A stretch of DNA of 64,000 nt from Streptomyces plumbidurans. GTDB taxonomy: Bacteria; Actinomycetota; Actinomycetes; Streptomycetales; Streptomycetaceae. Made by a program: the position numbers and the translations under genes. Of the stretch, positions 18,456-27,294 are shown piece by piece. The notes beneath the pieces were generated by a model that did no database searches, was not told where the DNA came from, and was given only the letters and a program-made list of their open reading frames with translations. The stretch spans positions 1 through 64,000 of the forward strand of contig NZ_JAFJSY010000018.1 in assembly GCF_019857225.1 (NCBI RefSeq), written 5' to 3'. Numbering within the stretch: the first letter of the stretch is position 1; every line of letters starts with the position of its first letter.

Positions 18456-18842
18456 TCAGGTGTGACCCTCCGCGCGTCCGCCGCCGTCCCACCGCGCCCG
18501 TCTCATGTCGAGGCGCGGCAGGTGGCCCTCGGCGGCCCTGCTCGCCTCCTTGAGGGGCGTGCCCTCGACGCGGTAGCGGTCGAGCGCCCGCAGTTCGTGG
18601 CCGGGGAGCAGGACGCCGTCCGAACGTACGACGCGCCACCACGGGACGGCTCCGCCGTAGAGGGCCATCACCCGGCCGACCTGACGCGGGCCGCCCTCCT
18701 GCAGCCATTCGGCGACATCCCCGTACGTCATCACGCGCCCGGGCGGAATCAGTTCGGCGACCTCCAGGACCCGCTCCGCGTACTCCGGCAGCGCGTCGGA
18801 GTGTTCCGGACGGTCGTCGTGCGGCAGGCTCTCCTCGCTCAT
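18456..18842 (-). CDS. Alkyltransferase-like (ATL/MGMT-fold) protein
   Basis: This is a 128-residue protein from ATG 18842, with AGGA upstream. The MGMT C-domain features PPGRVMTYGDVA, GGPRQVGRVM and PWWRVVRSDG are present. The PCHRV active-site cysteine of true O6-alkylguanine transferases is replaced by tryptophan in PWWRV. That makes it an ATL protein, which flips and flags alkylated guanine for nucleotide excision repair and does not repair it directly. It lies upstream of adnA in the same direction, 257 bases away, consistent with a DNA-repair neighbourhood. Confidence 0.9.
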   Translation of the reverse strand: MSEESLPHDDRPEHSDALPEYAERVLEVAELIPPGRVMTYGDVAEWLQEGGPRQVGRVMALYGGAVPWWRVVRSDGVLLPGHELRALDRYRVEGTPLKEASRAAEGHLPRLDMRRARWDGGGRAEGHT

Positions 18843-19027
18843 CCGGTTCATCCTGCCCCATGCCACCGACAGTGCGACGGGCCGGTGACTATGCGTGACC
18901 CTCGCCCCAGGGCGGCACTTCCGGCAGACTGTGCGCCCCGCACGTGCACCCTGATACCCCCGCGTGTCGGTGGGGCATGCCACCATCATGCGGGCGGTGA
19001 CCGTTGATACGAGATCAAGAAGAGACG

Positions 19028-21826
19028 ATGAAGCAGCAGGGTGCGCACCCAGAGGACGCGGAGAGCACCTCTGACGCTTCGTCGCGCCCGGGCAGCGCCA
19101 CCGGCTCCGGAACGGACGCCGGGACCACCGCCCCGGACGGCAAGCAGACCGCTCCGGACGGCAGGTCAGCCGGCTCGAAGAGCGCGGGCAGGAACGAGGA
19201 CCCGTACCTCGACGAGGCCCACATCGACGAGGTGGAGGGCGACGAACCGCTGCTCCCCGCGCGCGTGCACCGCCCGTCCGACCTGATGCGCCTCATGGTG
19301 GGCGTACTGGCCGTCGCCGTCCTGCTCGCCATCGCCGCGTTCGCGCACGGCACCACCTCGGGGCTCGAACAGGACATCAACAAGGGCACCGGACAGGCGC
19401 CCGACCTGCTCATCAAGATCGCCGGCCTGGCCTCCAGCATCGCGATCCTGCTCGTGCCGGTCGCCTTCGCGATCGAGCGGCTGATCAAGCGCGACGGGCT
19501 GCGCATCGCCGACGGCGTGCTCGCGGCGGTCCTCGCCCACGGAGTGACACTCGCCACCGACCTGTGGGTCGCCAAGGCCGCCCCGGACTCCATCCAGGAG
19601 GCGCTCACCCAGCCCTCCCCCGGCGACATCCACGCCCTGACCGACCCGGTGCACGGCTATCTCGCGCCGGTCATCGCGTACATGACCGCGGTCGGCATGT
19701 CCCGCCGGCCGCGCTGGCGCGCGGTGCTGTGGATCGTGCTGCTCCTCGACGCCTTCTCGATGCTCGTCACCGGCTACACCACGCCGTTCTCGATCATCCT
19801 GACGGTGCTGATCGGCTGGACCGTGGCCTACGGCACGCTGTACGCGGTCGGCTCGCCCAACGTCCGCCCCACGGGACGCACGCTGATGGCGGGCCTGCGG
19901 CACGTCGGATTCCGTCCGGTGACCGCCGCGCGCGAGGAAGTGCCGGAGACGCCCGAGACCGGCGACCGCGGCCGGCGGTACTTCGTCACCCTGGAGGACG
20001 GTCCGCCCCTGGATGTGACGGTGGTCGACCGCGAGCAGCAGGCACAGGGCTTCTTCTACCGCGCGTGGCGCAATCTGACGCTGCGCGGCTTCGCCACGCG
20101 CAGCAGCCTGCAGTCACTGCGTCAGGCGCTGGAGCAGGAAGCGCTGCTCGCCTACGCGGCGATCGCGGCCGGCGCCAACGCACCCAAGCTGATCGCGACC
20201 TCGGAACTCGGCCCCGACGCCGTGATGCTCATCTACGAGCACACCGGCGGGCGCACCCTCGACACGCTGGCGGACGACGAGATCACCGACGAGCTGCTGC
20301 ACGACGCCTGGCACCAGGTACGGGCCCTGCAGTCGCGGCGCATCGCGCACCGCAGGCTGGTGGGCGACGCGATCCTGGTGGATCGTTCCGGCACGGTGAT
20401 CCTGACCGATCTGCGCGTCGGCGAGATCGCGGCCGGCGACCTGCTGCTGCGCATGGACGTCTCGCAGCTCCTGGTCACGCTCGGCCTGCGGGTGGGCGCC
20501 GAGCGCGCGGTGGCCTCCGCGGTGGGCGTGCTCGGTCCTGACGCCGTGGCCGACTGCCTGCCGATGCTGCAGCCCATCGCGCTCAGCCGCACCTCGCGCT
20601 CGACCCTGCGCAGACTGGCCCGCGAGCGCGCCGAACGCGAGCGCGAGGCGGTCCTGGACGCCTCGCGGCAGCTCAAGCAGGCCCGGCTGGACGAGTCACC
20701 GGACGACGGCACCCCCGTATCCGACAAGCCCGACAAGAAGGCCGTACGGGCTGAGCAGCGGGCCGAGCAACGCGCCGAGAAGCGGGCCCTCGACGAAGCC
20801 CTGGACGAGGCGCGCGAGGACGATCTGCTCACCCAGATCCGTCACCAGGTGCTGCTCATCAGGCCGCAGGCGCCGGTCGAGCCCGCCCGCCTGGAACGGG
20901 TGCGGCCGCGCACGCTGATCAGCTTCATCGCGGGCGCCTTCGGTGCCTACTTCCTGCTGACGCAGCTCACCCACATCGAGTTCGGCCCCCTGATCTCGAA
21001 CGCGAAGTGGGGCTGGGTCCTTGCGGGCGTGGCGTTCTCGGCGGCCAGCTACTTCGCCGCCGCCATGGCGCTGCTGGGGTTCGTGCCCGAGCGGGTGCCG
21101 TTCGTGCGGGCCGTGGCCGCGCAGGTCGCCGGGTCGTTCGTCAAGATCGTCGCCCCGGCCGCGGTGGGCGGTGTCGCGCTCAACACGCGTTTCCTCCAGC
21201 GCTCGGGCGTGCGCCCGGGGCTCGCGGTGGCGAGCGTCGGCGCCTCACAGCTGTTCGGGCTCGGCTGCCACATCGTGATGCTGCTGTCGTTCGGCTATCT
21301 GACGGGCACCGAGAAGACCCCGTCGCTCTCGCCGTCCCGGACGGTCATCGCGGGTCTGCTCACCGTGGCGGTGCTCGTCCTGGTGGTCACCTCGGTGCCG
21401 TTCCTGCGCAAGTTCGTCGTCACGCGCGTGCGGTCGCTGTTCGCCGGTGTCGTGCCGCGCATGCTGGACGTGCTGCAGCGGCCGCAGAAGCTCGTCAGCG
21501 GCATCGGCGGCACCCTGCTGCTGACCGCCTGCTTCGTGATGTGCCTGGACGCCTCGATCCGCGCCTTCGGCAGCCAGGGGACCACGCTCAGCATCGCCAG
21601 CGTCGCCGTCGTCTTCCTCGCCGGCAACGCGCTCGGATCCGCGGCCCCGACCCCGGGCGGCGTGGGCGCGGTGGAGGCGACCCTGACGGTCGGTCTGATC
21701 GCGGTGGGCCTGCCCAAGGAGGTCGCGGCCCCCGCCGTCCTGCTGTTCCGGCTGCTGACCCTGTGGCTGCCGGTGCTGCCGGGCTGGCTGGCCTTCAACC
21801 ACCTCTCCCGCAAGGGCTCGCTCTAG
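19028..21826 (+). CDS. Membrane protein: kinase-like middle domain fused to MprF-type flippase domain
   Basis: Starting at ATG 19028 (AAGAAGAGA upstream), the 932-residue product has a polar, probably disordered first 85 residues, then about six membrane segments (to about 285). A soluble region of about 300 residues follows, then a C-terminal block of about eight membrane segments typical of LPG_synthase_TM/UPF0104 (AAPTPGGVGAVEATLTVGL). The soluble part resembles an ABC1- or protein-kinase fold: 'MLIYEHTGGRTL' reads like a hinge, and 'RIAHRRLVGDAILVDRSGTVILTDLRVGE' sits where catalytic and DFG loops would be but lacks the usual catalytic Asp-Asn pair and DFG. No lysyltransferase domain is present. 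The domain set suggests a lipid- or polyprenyl-linked flippase with a regulatory pseudokinase; the substrate is unknown. Confidence 0.85.
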   Translation: MKQQGAHPEDAESTSDASSRPGSATGSGTDAGTTAPDGKQTAPDGRSAGSKSAGRNEDPYLDEAHIDEVEGDEPLLPARVHRPSDLMRLMVGVLAVAVLLAIAAFAHGTTSGLEQDINKGTGQAPDLLIKIAGLASSIAILLVPVAFAIERLIKRDGLRIADGVLAAVLAHGVTLATDLWVAKAAPDSIQEALTQPSPGDIHALTDPVHGYLAPVIAYMTAVGMSRRPRWRAVLWIVLLLDAFSMLVTGYTTPFSIILTVLIGWTVAYGTLYAVGSPNVRPTGRTLMAGLRHVGFRPVTAAREEVPETPETGDRGRRYFVTLEDGPPLDVTVVDREQQAQGFFYRAWRNLTLRGFATRSSLQSLRQALEQEALLAYAAIAAGANAPKLIATSELGPDAVMLIYEHTGGRTLDTLADDEITDELLHDAWHQVRALQSRRIAHRRLVGDAILVDRSGTVILTDLRVGEIAAGDLLLRMDVSQLLVTLGLRVGAERAVASAVGVLGPDAVADCLPMLQPIALSRTSRSTLRRLARERAEREREAVLDASRQLKQARLDESPDDGTPVSDKPDKKAVRAEQRAEQRAEKRALDEALDEAREDDLLTQIRHQVLLIRPQAPVEPARLERVRPRTLISFIAGAFGAYFLLTQLTHIEFGPLISNAKWGWVLAGVAFSAASYFAAAMALLGFVPERVPFVRAVAAQVAGSFVKIVAPAAVGGVALNTRFLQRSGVRPGLAVASVGASQLFGLGCHIVMLLSFGYLTGTEKTPSLSPSRTVIAGLLTVAVLVLVVTSVPFLRKFVVTRVRSLFAGVVPRMLDVLQRPQKLVSGIGGTLLLTACFVMCLDASIRAFGSQGTTLSIASVAVVFLAGNALGSAAPTPGGVGAVEATLTVGLIAVGLPKEVAAPAVLLFRLLTLWLPVLPGWLAFNHLSRKGSL

Positions 21827-21920
21827 TACGACGGTTTTCTGGTACGGCGGCTGTACGCGCGCGTACCTCGTACGGCCCGTGTCCCGAGCATCCCGCCCCG
21901 CACGGCCGCAGGATGGAGGC

Positions 21921-23474
21921 ATGCCGAACCCTTCCCGTCCGCGCGCCGCTGCCGTGACCGCCGCCGTCGTGCTCCTGTCCTCCGTGCTGGCCGGCTGCAG
22001 CGATGACTCCGGCAGCAACAACTCCGGGAATCTGTCGACCCAGAAGCTGGACTGGAAGGACTGCCCCGCGCCGTCGGCCGCGGAGGGCGGCGGGGGCGCG
22101 CCCTCGCCACTGCCGAAGCACGGCACCTGGCAGTGCGCCACCATGAAGGCGCCCCTCGACTGGAACAAGCCCAAGGGCGACACCATCGGCATCGCGCTGA
22201 TCCGGGCCAGGACGAGCGGCCCGCAGAACAAGCGCATCGGCTCGCTCGTCTTCAACTTCGGCGGGCCGGGCGGCTCGGGCGTCACCACGCTGCCCTCCTT
22301 CGGCGAGGACTACGCGACCCTGCGCACCCGCTACGACCTGGTCAGCTTCGACCCCCGCGGGGTCGGCCGCAGCGCCCCCGTGAAGTGCGAGAGCGACCAG
22401 GAACTCGACGCGTACTTCCAGCAGGACGCGACCCCGGACAACGCACGTGAACAGACCGAGTACCTGGACAACACCAAGGACTTCAACGCGGCCTGCGAGA
22501 AGAACTCCAAGAAGGTGCTGCCGCATGTGCGCACCACCGACGCGGCCCGTGACATGGATCTGATGCGGCAGGTCCTCGGCGACCACAAGCTGTACTACTT
22601 CGGCATCTCGTACGGCACCGAACTCGGCGGCGTCTACGCCCACCTGTTCCCGAAGAAGGTGGGCCGCGCCGTCTTCGACGCGGTCGTCGACCCGACGCAG
22701 AACTCCGAGCAGAGCTCGCTCGGACAGGCCGAGGGCTTCCAGCTCGCGCTCGACAACTTCGCCGAGGACTGCACGTCCAAGACCACGGACTGCCCCATCG
22801 GCGACACGGCGCAGGACGTGAAAACCCGTATCGCCACGCTGCTCAAGAACCTCGACAGCGAGCCGATCACCGGCATCTTCCCCCGCCGGCTGACACAGAC
22901 CGCCGCGACCAACGGCATCGCGCAGGCGCTGTACTCGAAGGACTTCTGGCAGTACCTCACCGAGGGCCTGGAGCAGGCCTACCAGGGCGACGGAAGGATT
23001 CTTCTGTCGCTGTCCGACTCGCTGAACGGGCGCAGCGAGAACGGCGAGTACAGCAACATCTCCGCCGCCAACATCGCCATCAACTGCGCCGACGACAAGC
23101 CGCGTTACAGCCCCGGCTTCGTGCAGCAGAAACTGCCCGAGTTCCGGTCCGCCTCACCGCTGTTCGGCGACTTCCTGGCCTGGGGCATGGTCAGCTGCAC
23201 CGACTGGGCCGTGGCGGGGTCCGGCGACCACCCCGACGTGAGCGCGCCGGGCTCCGCCCCGATCCTCGTCGTGGGCAACACCGGCGACCCGGCCACACCG
23301 TACGAGGGCGCGAAGAAGATGGTGGACGCGCTGGGCCCGGGCGTCGGGGTCGAGCTGACGTACAAGGGTCAGGGGCACGGTTCGTACGACAGCAAGAACA
23401 AGTGCGTGCAGGGTGCGGTGAACGGCTATCTGCTCGACGGGAGGGTGCCGAAGGCAGGGACCGTCTGTTCCTGA
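21921..23474 (+). CDS. Secreted tripeptidyl aminopeptidase-like alpha/beta hydrolase (lipoprotein)
   Basis: This is a 517-residue protein with an N-terminal signal and lipobox (VLAGC), so it is probably tethered to the outer membrane face. The catalytic serine is S230 in FGISYGTELGG, the oxyanion region is FNFGGPGGSG, and the C-terminal TAP-like domain with 'NTGDPATPYEGAKKMVDAL' and a GHGSY histidine block completes the Streptomyces Slp/TAP family pattern. It releases tripeptides from protein N-termini outside the cell. It is followed by a closely similar paralogue at 23612, indicating tandem duplication. Confidence 0.93.
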   Translation: MPNPSRPRAAAVTAAVVLLSSVLAGCSDDSGSNNSGNLSTQKLDWKDCPAPSAAEGGGGAPSPLPKHGTWQCATMKAPLDWNKPKGDTIGIALIRARTSGPQNKRIGSLVFNFGGPGGSGVTTLPSFGEDYATLRTRYDLVSFDPRGVGRSAPVKCESDQELDAYFQQDATPDNAREQTEYLDNTKDFNAACEKNSKKVLPHVRTTDAARDMDLMRQVLGDHKLYYFGISYGTELGGVYAHLFPKKVGRAVFDAVVDPTQNSEQSSLGQAEGFQLALDNFAEDCTSKTTDCPIGDTAQDVKTRIATLLKNLDSEPITGIFPRRLTQTAATNGIAQALYSKDFWQYLTEGLEQAYQGDGRILLSLSDSLNGRSENGEYSNISAANIAINCADDKPRYSPGFVQQKLPEFRSASPLFGDFLAWGMVSCTDWAVAGSGDHPDVSAPGSAPILVVGNTGDPATPYEGAKKMVDALGPGVGVELTYKGQGHGSYDSKNKCVQGAVNGYLLDGRVPKAGTVCS

Positions 23475-23611
23475 GACCCGAGCCAGATGACCGTCAAAAC
23501 AGCAGGTCAGAGCGTTATCCACAGGCTCCGGCAGGCGCGGCTTGATCCGCCTACTATGGCCTGACCGCCATCCGCGGCACGATGCGGAGGGCCTGTGAGG
23601 GGGGAAAGCAC

Positions 23612-25168
23612 ATGGCACGACTCGTACGGTGGACGGCTCTGGGCGCCGCCGCCGCGCTCCTGGTGGGCGGCTGCAGCAGCGGTTCGTCCTCCGGCGACGG
23701 CAAGGACGGTGACCGCACGAGCGCGCCCGCTGCGTCGCCGTCCCGCTCCTCCGGCACGACGGCCGCGCTGCCCTCCTCACTGACCGGGCAGAAGCTCGCC
23801 TGGGGAGCCTGCAAGGCCACCGCCGACTCCCCCGCGCCGGGCAACGACTGGCAGTGCGCGACGCTCAAGGCGCCACTGGACTGGTCGAAGCCCGGGGGCG
23901 AGACCATCGGCCTGGCGCTGATTCGAGCCAAGTCCAACGGGGACAAGCGCACCGGCTCGCTCCTGTTCAACTTCGGCGGCCCCGGCGGCTCGGGCGTCTC
24001 CATGATGCCGACGTACGCCTCCACGGTCTCCAAACTGCGCGAGCAGTACGACCTGGTGAGCTGGGACCCGCGCGGGGTCGCCGCCAGCGAGGGTGTGCGC
24101 TGCCGCAGCGACAAGGACATCCAGGCAGCCGAGGACGTGGACGCCACCCCGGACACCCCGGCCGAGGAGAAGGCGTACTTCCAGGACTCCGCCGACTTCG
24201 GCAAGGGCTGCGAGAAGGCCGCGGGAAAGCTGCTGGCGCATGTGTCGACGACCGACACCGCCCGCGACATGGACCTGATGCGCCAGGTCCTGGGCGACAA
24301 GAAGATGCACTACTTCGGCATCTCGTACGGCACGGAACTCGGCGGTGTCTACGCCCACTTGTTCCCGAAGAACGTGGGGCGGCTGATCCTCGACGCGGTC
24401 GTCGACCCGAGCGCCGACACCGTGGGGCACGCGGAGAACCAGACCAAGGGCTTCCAGCGCGCCCTGGACGACTACCTCAAGTCGACCGGCCAGGACCCCA
24501 AGCAGGGCTCCCGGAAGATCGCGGACCTGGTCCGGCGACTCGACTCGAAGCCGCTGCCCACCTCGTCCGGCCGCAAGCTCACGCAGACGCTCGCCCTCAC
24601 CGGCATCGTCCTGCCTCTGTACAGCAAGGCCGGCTGGCCGACCCTGACCAGCGCCCTTGACGCGGCCGAGCAGGGCGACGGTTCCGAGCTGCTGACGCTC
24701 GCCGACGGCTACAACGAACGCGACACCTCGGGGCACTACGGCACGACGACCCACTCCCAGCGGGTCATATCGTGCCTGGACGACAAGGAGCGGCCGACCG
24801 CCGAGGAGACGAAGAAGAGGCTGCCGGCGTTCGAGAAGATCTCACCCGTGTTCGGCGACTTCCTCGGCTGGGACACGGCCGGCTGGTGCCACGACTGGCC
24901 GGTGGCCGGGCAGTCCGACACCCCGGAGGTGAGTGCGCCGGGTGCCGCTCCGATTCTCGTGGTCGGCAACACCGGCGACCCTGCGACGCCGTACGAGGGC
25001 GCCCGCAAGATGGTCGACGAACTGGGCAAGGGCGTCGGCGTGGAACTCACCTGGAAGGGCGAGGGGCACGGTGCGTACGGAAGCGGGAGCGACTGCGTCG
25101 ACTCGACGGTGAACGCCTATCTGCTGGACGGGACCGTGCCGAAGGACGGCAAGGTCTGCGCTTCCTAG
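23612..25168 (+). CDS. Secreted tripeptidyl aminopeptidase-like alpha/beta hydrolase, second copy (lipoprotein)
   Basis: ATG 23612 follows GGGGGGAAAG; the product is 518 residues. The lipobox is LLVGGC and the nucleophile is S238 in FGISYGTELGG; TTDTARDMDLMRQVLG and NTGDPATPYEGARKMVDEL mirror the upstream copy. The two genes run in parallel with 137 bases between, and the linker after the lipobox is Ser/Asp-rich in both. Sequence drift in the signal and linker regions suggests that the duplication is old and the specificities may differ. A TACTAT hexamer at 23552 could be its own -10. A strong hairpin follows the stop. Confidence 0.93.
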   Translation: MARLVRWTALGAAAALLVGGCSSGSSSGDGKDGDRTSAPAASPSRSSGTTAALPSSLTGQKLAWGACKATADSPAPGNDWQCATLKAPLDWSKPGGETIGLALIRAKSNGDKRTGSLLFNFGGPGGSGVSMMPTYASTVSKLREQYDLVSWDPRGVAASEGVRCRSDKDIQAAEDVDATPDTPAEEKAYFQDSADFGKGCEKAAGKLLAHVSTTDTARDMDLMRQVLGDKKMHYFGISYGTELGGVYAHLFPKNVGRLILDAVVDPSADTVGHAENQTKGFQRALDDYLKSTGQDPKQGSRKIADLVRRLDSKPLPTSSGRKLTQTLALTGIVLPLYSKAGWPTLTSALDAAEQGDGSELLTLADGYNERDTSGHYGTTTHSQRVISCLDDKERPTAEETKKRLPAFEKISPVFGDFLGWDTAGWCHDWPVAGQSDTPEVSAPGAAPILVVGNTGDPATPYEGARKMVDELGKGVGVELTWKGEGHGAYGSGSDCVDSTVNAYLLDGTVPKDGKVCAS

Positions 25169-25204
25169 CCGCGGCGGCGGACTTCGGGACCCGGACAGCG
25201 GAAA

Positions 25205-25233
25205 GGGGCCCGGCACCAGTGGTGCCGAGCCCC
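25205..25233. terminator. Bidirectional terminator
   Basis: A GGGGC-C-CGGCACC stem (25205-25217) pairs with 25221-25233 around a 3-nt loop with a single internal mismatch, between the convergent peptidase and moeZ genes. Confidence 0.8.
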
Positions 25234-25305
25234 TCCCGGGAAGGCGTGCGCCGTGTGGACCGGCGTGAACTGCTGAACGGGTGCGGCCTGCTGGGCCTGT
25301 GCGGC

Positions 25306-26484
25306 CTAGTAGACCGGCTTGTGCGGCTCGATCTGGTTGACCCAGCCGATGACACCGCCGCCGACGTGCACGGCGTCGGAGAAGCCCGCGGACTTCAGGA
25401 CCGCGAGAACCTCCGCACTGCGGACACCCGTCTTGCAGTGCAGGACGATCTTCTTGTCCTGCGGGAGGCTCTCCAGGGCGGTGCCCATGAGGAACTCGTT
25501 CTTCGGGATCAGCTTGGCGCCCGGGATGTTGACGATCTCGTACTCGTTGATCTCACGGACGTCGATGATCTCGATGTTCTCGCCGTCGTCGATCCACTCC
25601 TTGAGCTGCTTGGGAGTGATCGTCGAGCCGGCGGCCGCCTCCTGGGCCTCCTCGGAGACGACGCCGCAGAAGGCCTCGTAGTCGATGAGCTCGGTGACGG
25701 TCGGGTTCTCGCCGCAGACCGCGCAGTCGGGGTCCTTTCGGACCTTGACCTGGCGGTACTGCATCTCCAGGGCGTCGTAGATCATCAGGCGGCCGACCAG
25801 CGGCTCGCCGATGCCCGCGAGGAGCTTGATGGCCTCGTTGACCTGGATGGAGCCGATGGACGCGCACAGCACGCCGAGGACGCCGCCCTCGGCGCAGGAG
25901 GGGACCATGCCCGGGGGCGGGGGCTCCGGGTACAGGCAGCGGTAGCAGGGACCGTGCTCGGACCAGAAGACGGAGGCCTGGCCGTCGAAGCGGTAGATCG
26001 AGCCCCACACGTACGGCTTGTTCAGCAGTACGCAGGCGTCGTTGACCAGGTAGCGGGTCGCGAAGTTGTCCGTGCCGTCGACGATCAGGTCGTACTGGCT
26101 GAAGATCTCCATCACGTTGTCGGCCTCGAGCCGCTCCTCGTGAAGGATCACGTTCACGTACGGGTTGATGCCCTTGACGGAGTCACGGGCGGACTCGGCC
26201 TTGGAGCGGCCGATGTCGGACTGGCTGTGGATGATCTGACGCTGCAGGTTCGACTCGTCGACCTCGTCGAACTCGACGATGCCGAGGGTGCCCACGCCCG
26301 CGGCGGCCAGGTACATCAGTGCCGGCGAGCCCAGGCCGCCGGCGCCCACACAGAGCACCTTGGCGTTCTTCAGCCGCTTCTGCCCGTCCATCCCGACGTC
26401 GGGGATGATCAGGTGGCGGGAGTACCTGCGGACCTCGTCTACGGTGAGCTCGGCAGCCGGCTCGACCAGGGGTGGCAGCGACAC
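25306..26484 (-). CDS. moeZ: MoeZ: adenylyltransferase/sulfurtransferase
   Basis: GTG 26484 gives 392 residues with two domains. The N-terminal MoeB/ThiF E1-like domain has GAGGLGSPALMYLAAAG, the DNFATRYLVND segment and zinc cysteines CYRC/CAVC. The C-terminal rhodanese domain (about 285-392) has the active-site loop LHCKTGVRSAEV. MoeZ adenylates and sulfurates the C-termini of ubiquitin-like sulfur carriers (MoaD, ThiS and CysO types) for molybdopterin and cysteine synthesis. An exact sigma-R-type promoter lies 45 bases upstream, and moeB/moeZ is a reported sigma-R target in S. coelicolor. Confidence 0.95.
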   Translation of the reverse strand: MSLPPLVEPAAELTVDEVRRYSRHLIIPDVGMDGQKRLKNAKVLCVGAGGLGSPALMYLAAAGVGTLGIVEFDEVDESNLQRQIIHSQSDIGRSKAESARDSVKGINPYVNVILHEERLEADNVMEIFSQYDLIVDGTDNFATRYLVNDACVLLNKPYVWGSIYRFDGQASVFWSEHGPCYRCLYPEPPPPGMVPSCAEGGVLGVLCASIGSIQVNEAIKLLAGIGEPLVGRLMIYDALEMQYRQVKVRKDPDCAVCGENPTVTELIDYEAFCGVVSEEAQEAAAGSTITPKQLKEWIDDGENIEIIDVREINEYEIVNIPGAKLIPKNEFLMGTALESLPQDKKIVLHCKTGVRSAEVLAVLKSAGFSDAVHVGGGVIGWVNQIEPHKPVY

Positions 26485-26528
26485 GGGGACTCCGTTGGTC
26501 GGTCAATCACTACGGGTGTTCTTGCTGC

Positions 26529-26554
26529 AACACTGCCACGCGCTTTTTCATTCC
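26529..26554 (-). promoter_or_regulatory. Sigma-R-type promoter of moeZ
   Basis: On the minus strand GGAAT (26554-26550), 18 bases and GTT (26531-26529) match the sigma-R consensus exactly. The -35 element overlaps the stop codon of the upstream spherulin-4 gene, so moeZ can be induced independently of that operon. Confidence 0.82.
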
Positions 26555-27294
26555 GAGACACCCGTTCCGATCCGCGAGACGATTTCGTCCCAGTAGCCGG
26601 GCATGGCATCCCAGGGGCCGCCGTGGCCTTGGTCCGTGCAGTCGGTGAAGTAGATCGTCGCCGCGCCCTGCCAGCGGGCGATGCGCAGGGCCTCCTCCAG
26701 GTGCGGGAGGGGCACTCCGTGGACGAAGTGGCAGAAACGCTCGGGCGGATGCTCGGCGGTCCACTCGGCCACCTGCGACCAGCGGTAGTCGCTCCAGGGG
26801 CCGCTGAAGGTGACCAACTGGTCGGCGCAGTCCACGTAGCCGGGGTGCGGGTGGGCGCCGTGGCCCAGGACGATGTGAGCGTCTTCACACAGCGCGCGGA
26901 GCGTGGCGACGGTGCGGCGGATCTCGGGGAGCGAGACGCCGTCGGTCGGACAGCGGTCCAGGAGGAAGCCGTCGACCTGGTACCAGTCGACGTGGCGCTG
27001 CGCGTCGGAGATCACCTCGCCGAAGTTCCGGCTCCCGGACGCGGCGTCGAGGTGGCCCAGGACCCGCACGCCCGCGTTGCGCAGTCGTCCCGCCGCCTCC
27101 AGGCAGTGCGGGTCGGGCCGGGTGCCGGGGCCATCGGAGACGTTGAGCACGACCCAGTGCAAGGGGGTGCCGGGGCGGGTGAGTTCGTTCCATTCGGTGG
27201 GTGCGACGAGGGGGTGTGCGTAGCCGGGGATGCCGAAGCCCGTGCGGACGCCGGTGCTTGCGATGCCTGCTCTGGTGCTCGTCACATACGACAT
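26548..27294 (-). CDS. Spherulin-4 family protein, putative GH135-type glycosidase
   Basis: This is a 248-residue protein whose ATG (27294) overlaps the end of the epimerase gene by 13 bases, with GGAGG upstream. The fold signature of spherulin-4 proteins is present: GIPGYAHPL near the start, HWVVLNVSDGPG, and acidic residues in VDWYQVDGFLLDR. The Aspergillus member Sph3 (GH135) hydrolyses galactosaminogalactan and is needed for its synthesis. No signal peptide is visible, so this protein should be cytoplasmic or act at the inner membrane face, unlike Sph3. With the neighbouring epimerase and PelF-like transferase it looks like part of an amino-sugar polymer pathway; the substrate is inferred. 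Confidence 0.82.
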   Translation of the reverse strand: MSYVTSTRAGIASTGVRTGFGIPGYAHPLVAPTEWNELTRPGTPLHWVVLNVSDGPGTRPDPHCLEAAGRLRNAGVRVLGHLDAASGSRNFGEVISDAQRHVDWYQVDGFLLDRCPTDGVSLPEIRRTVATLRALCEDAHIVLGHGAHPHPGYVDCADQLVTFSGPWSDYRWSQVAEWTAEHPPERFCHFVHGVPLPHLEEALRIARWQGAATIYFTDCTDQGHGGPWDAMPGYWDEIVSRIGTGVSE

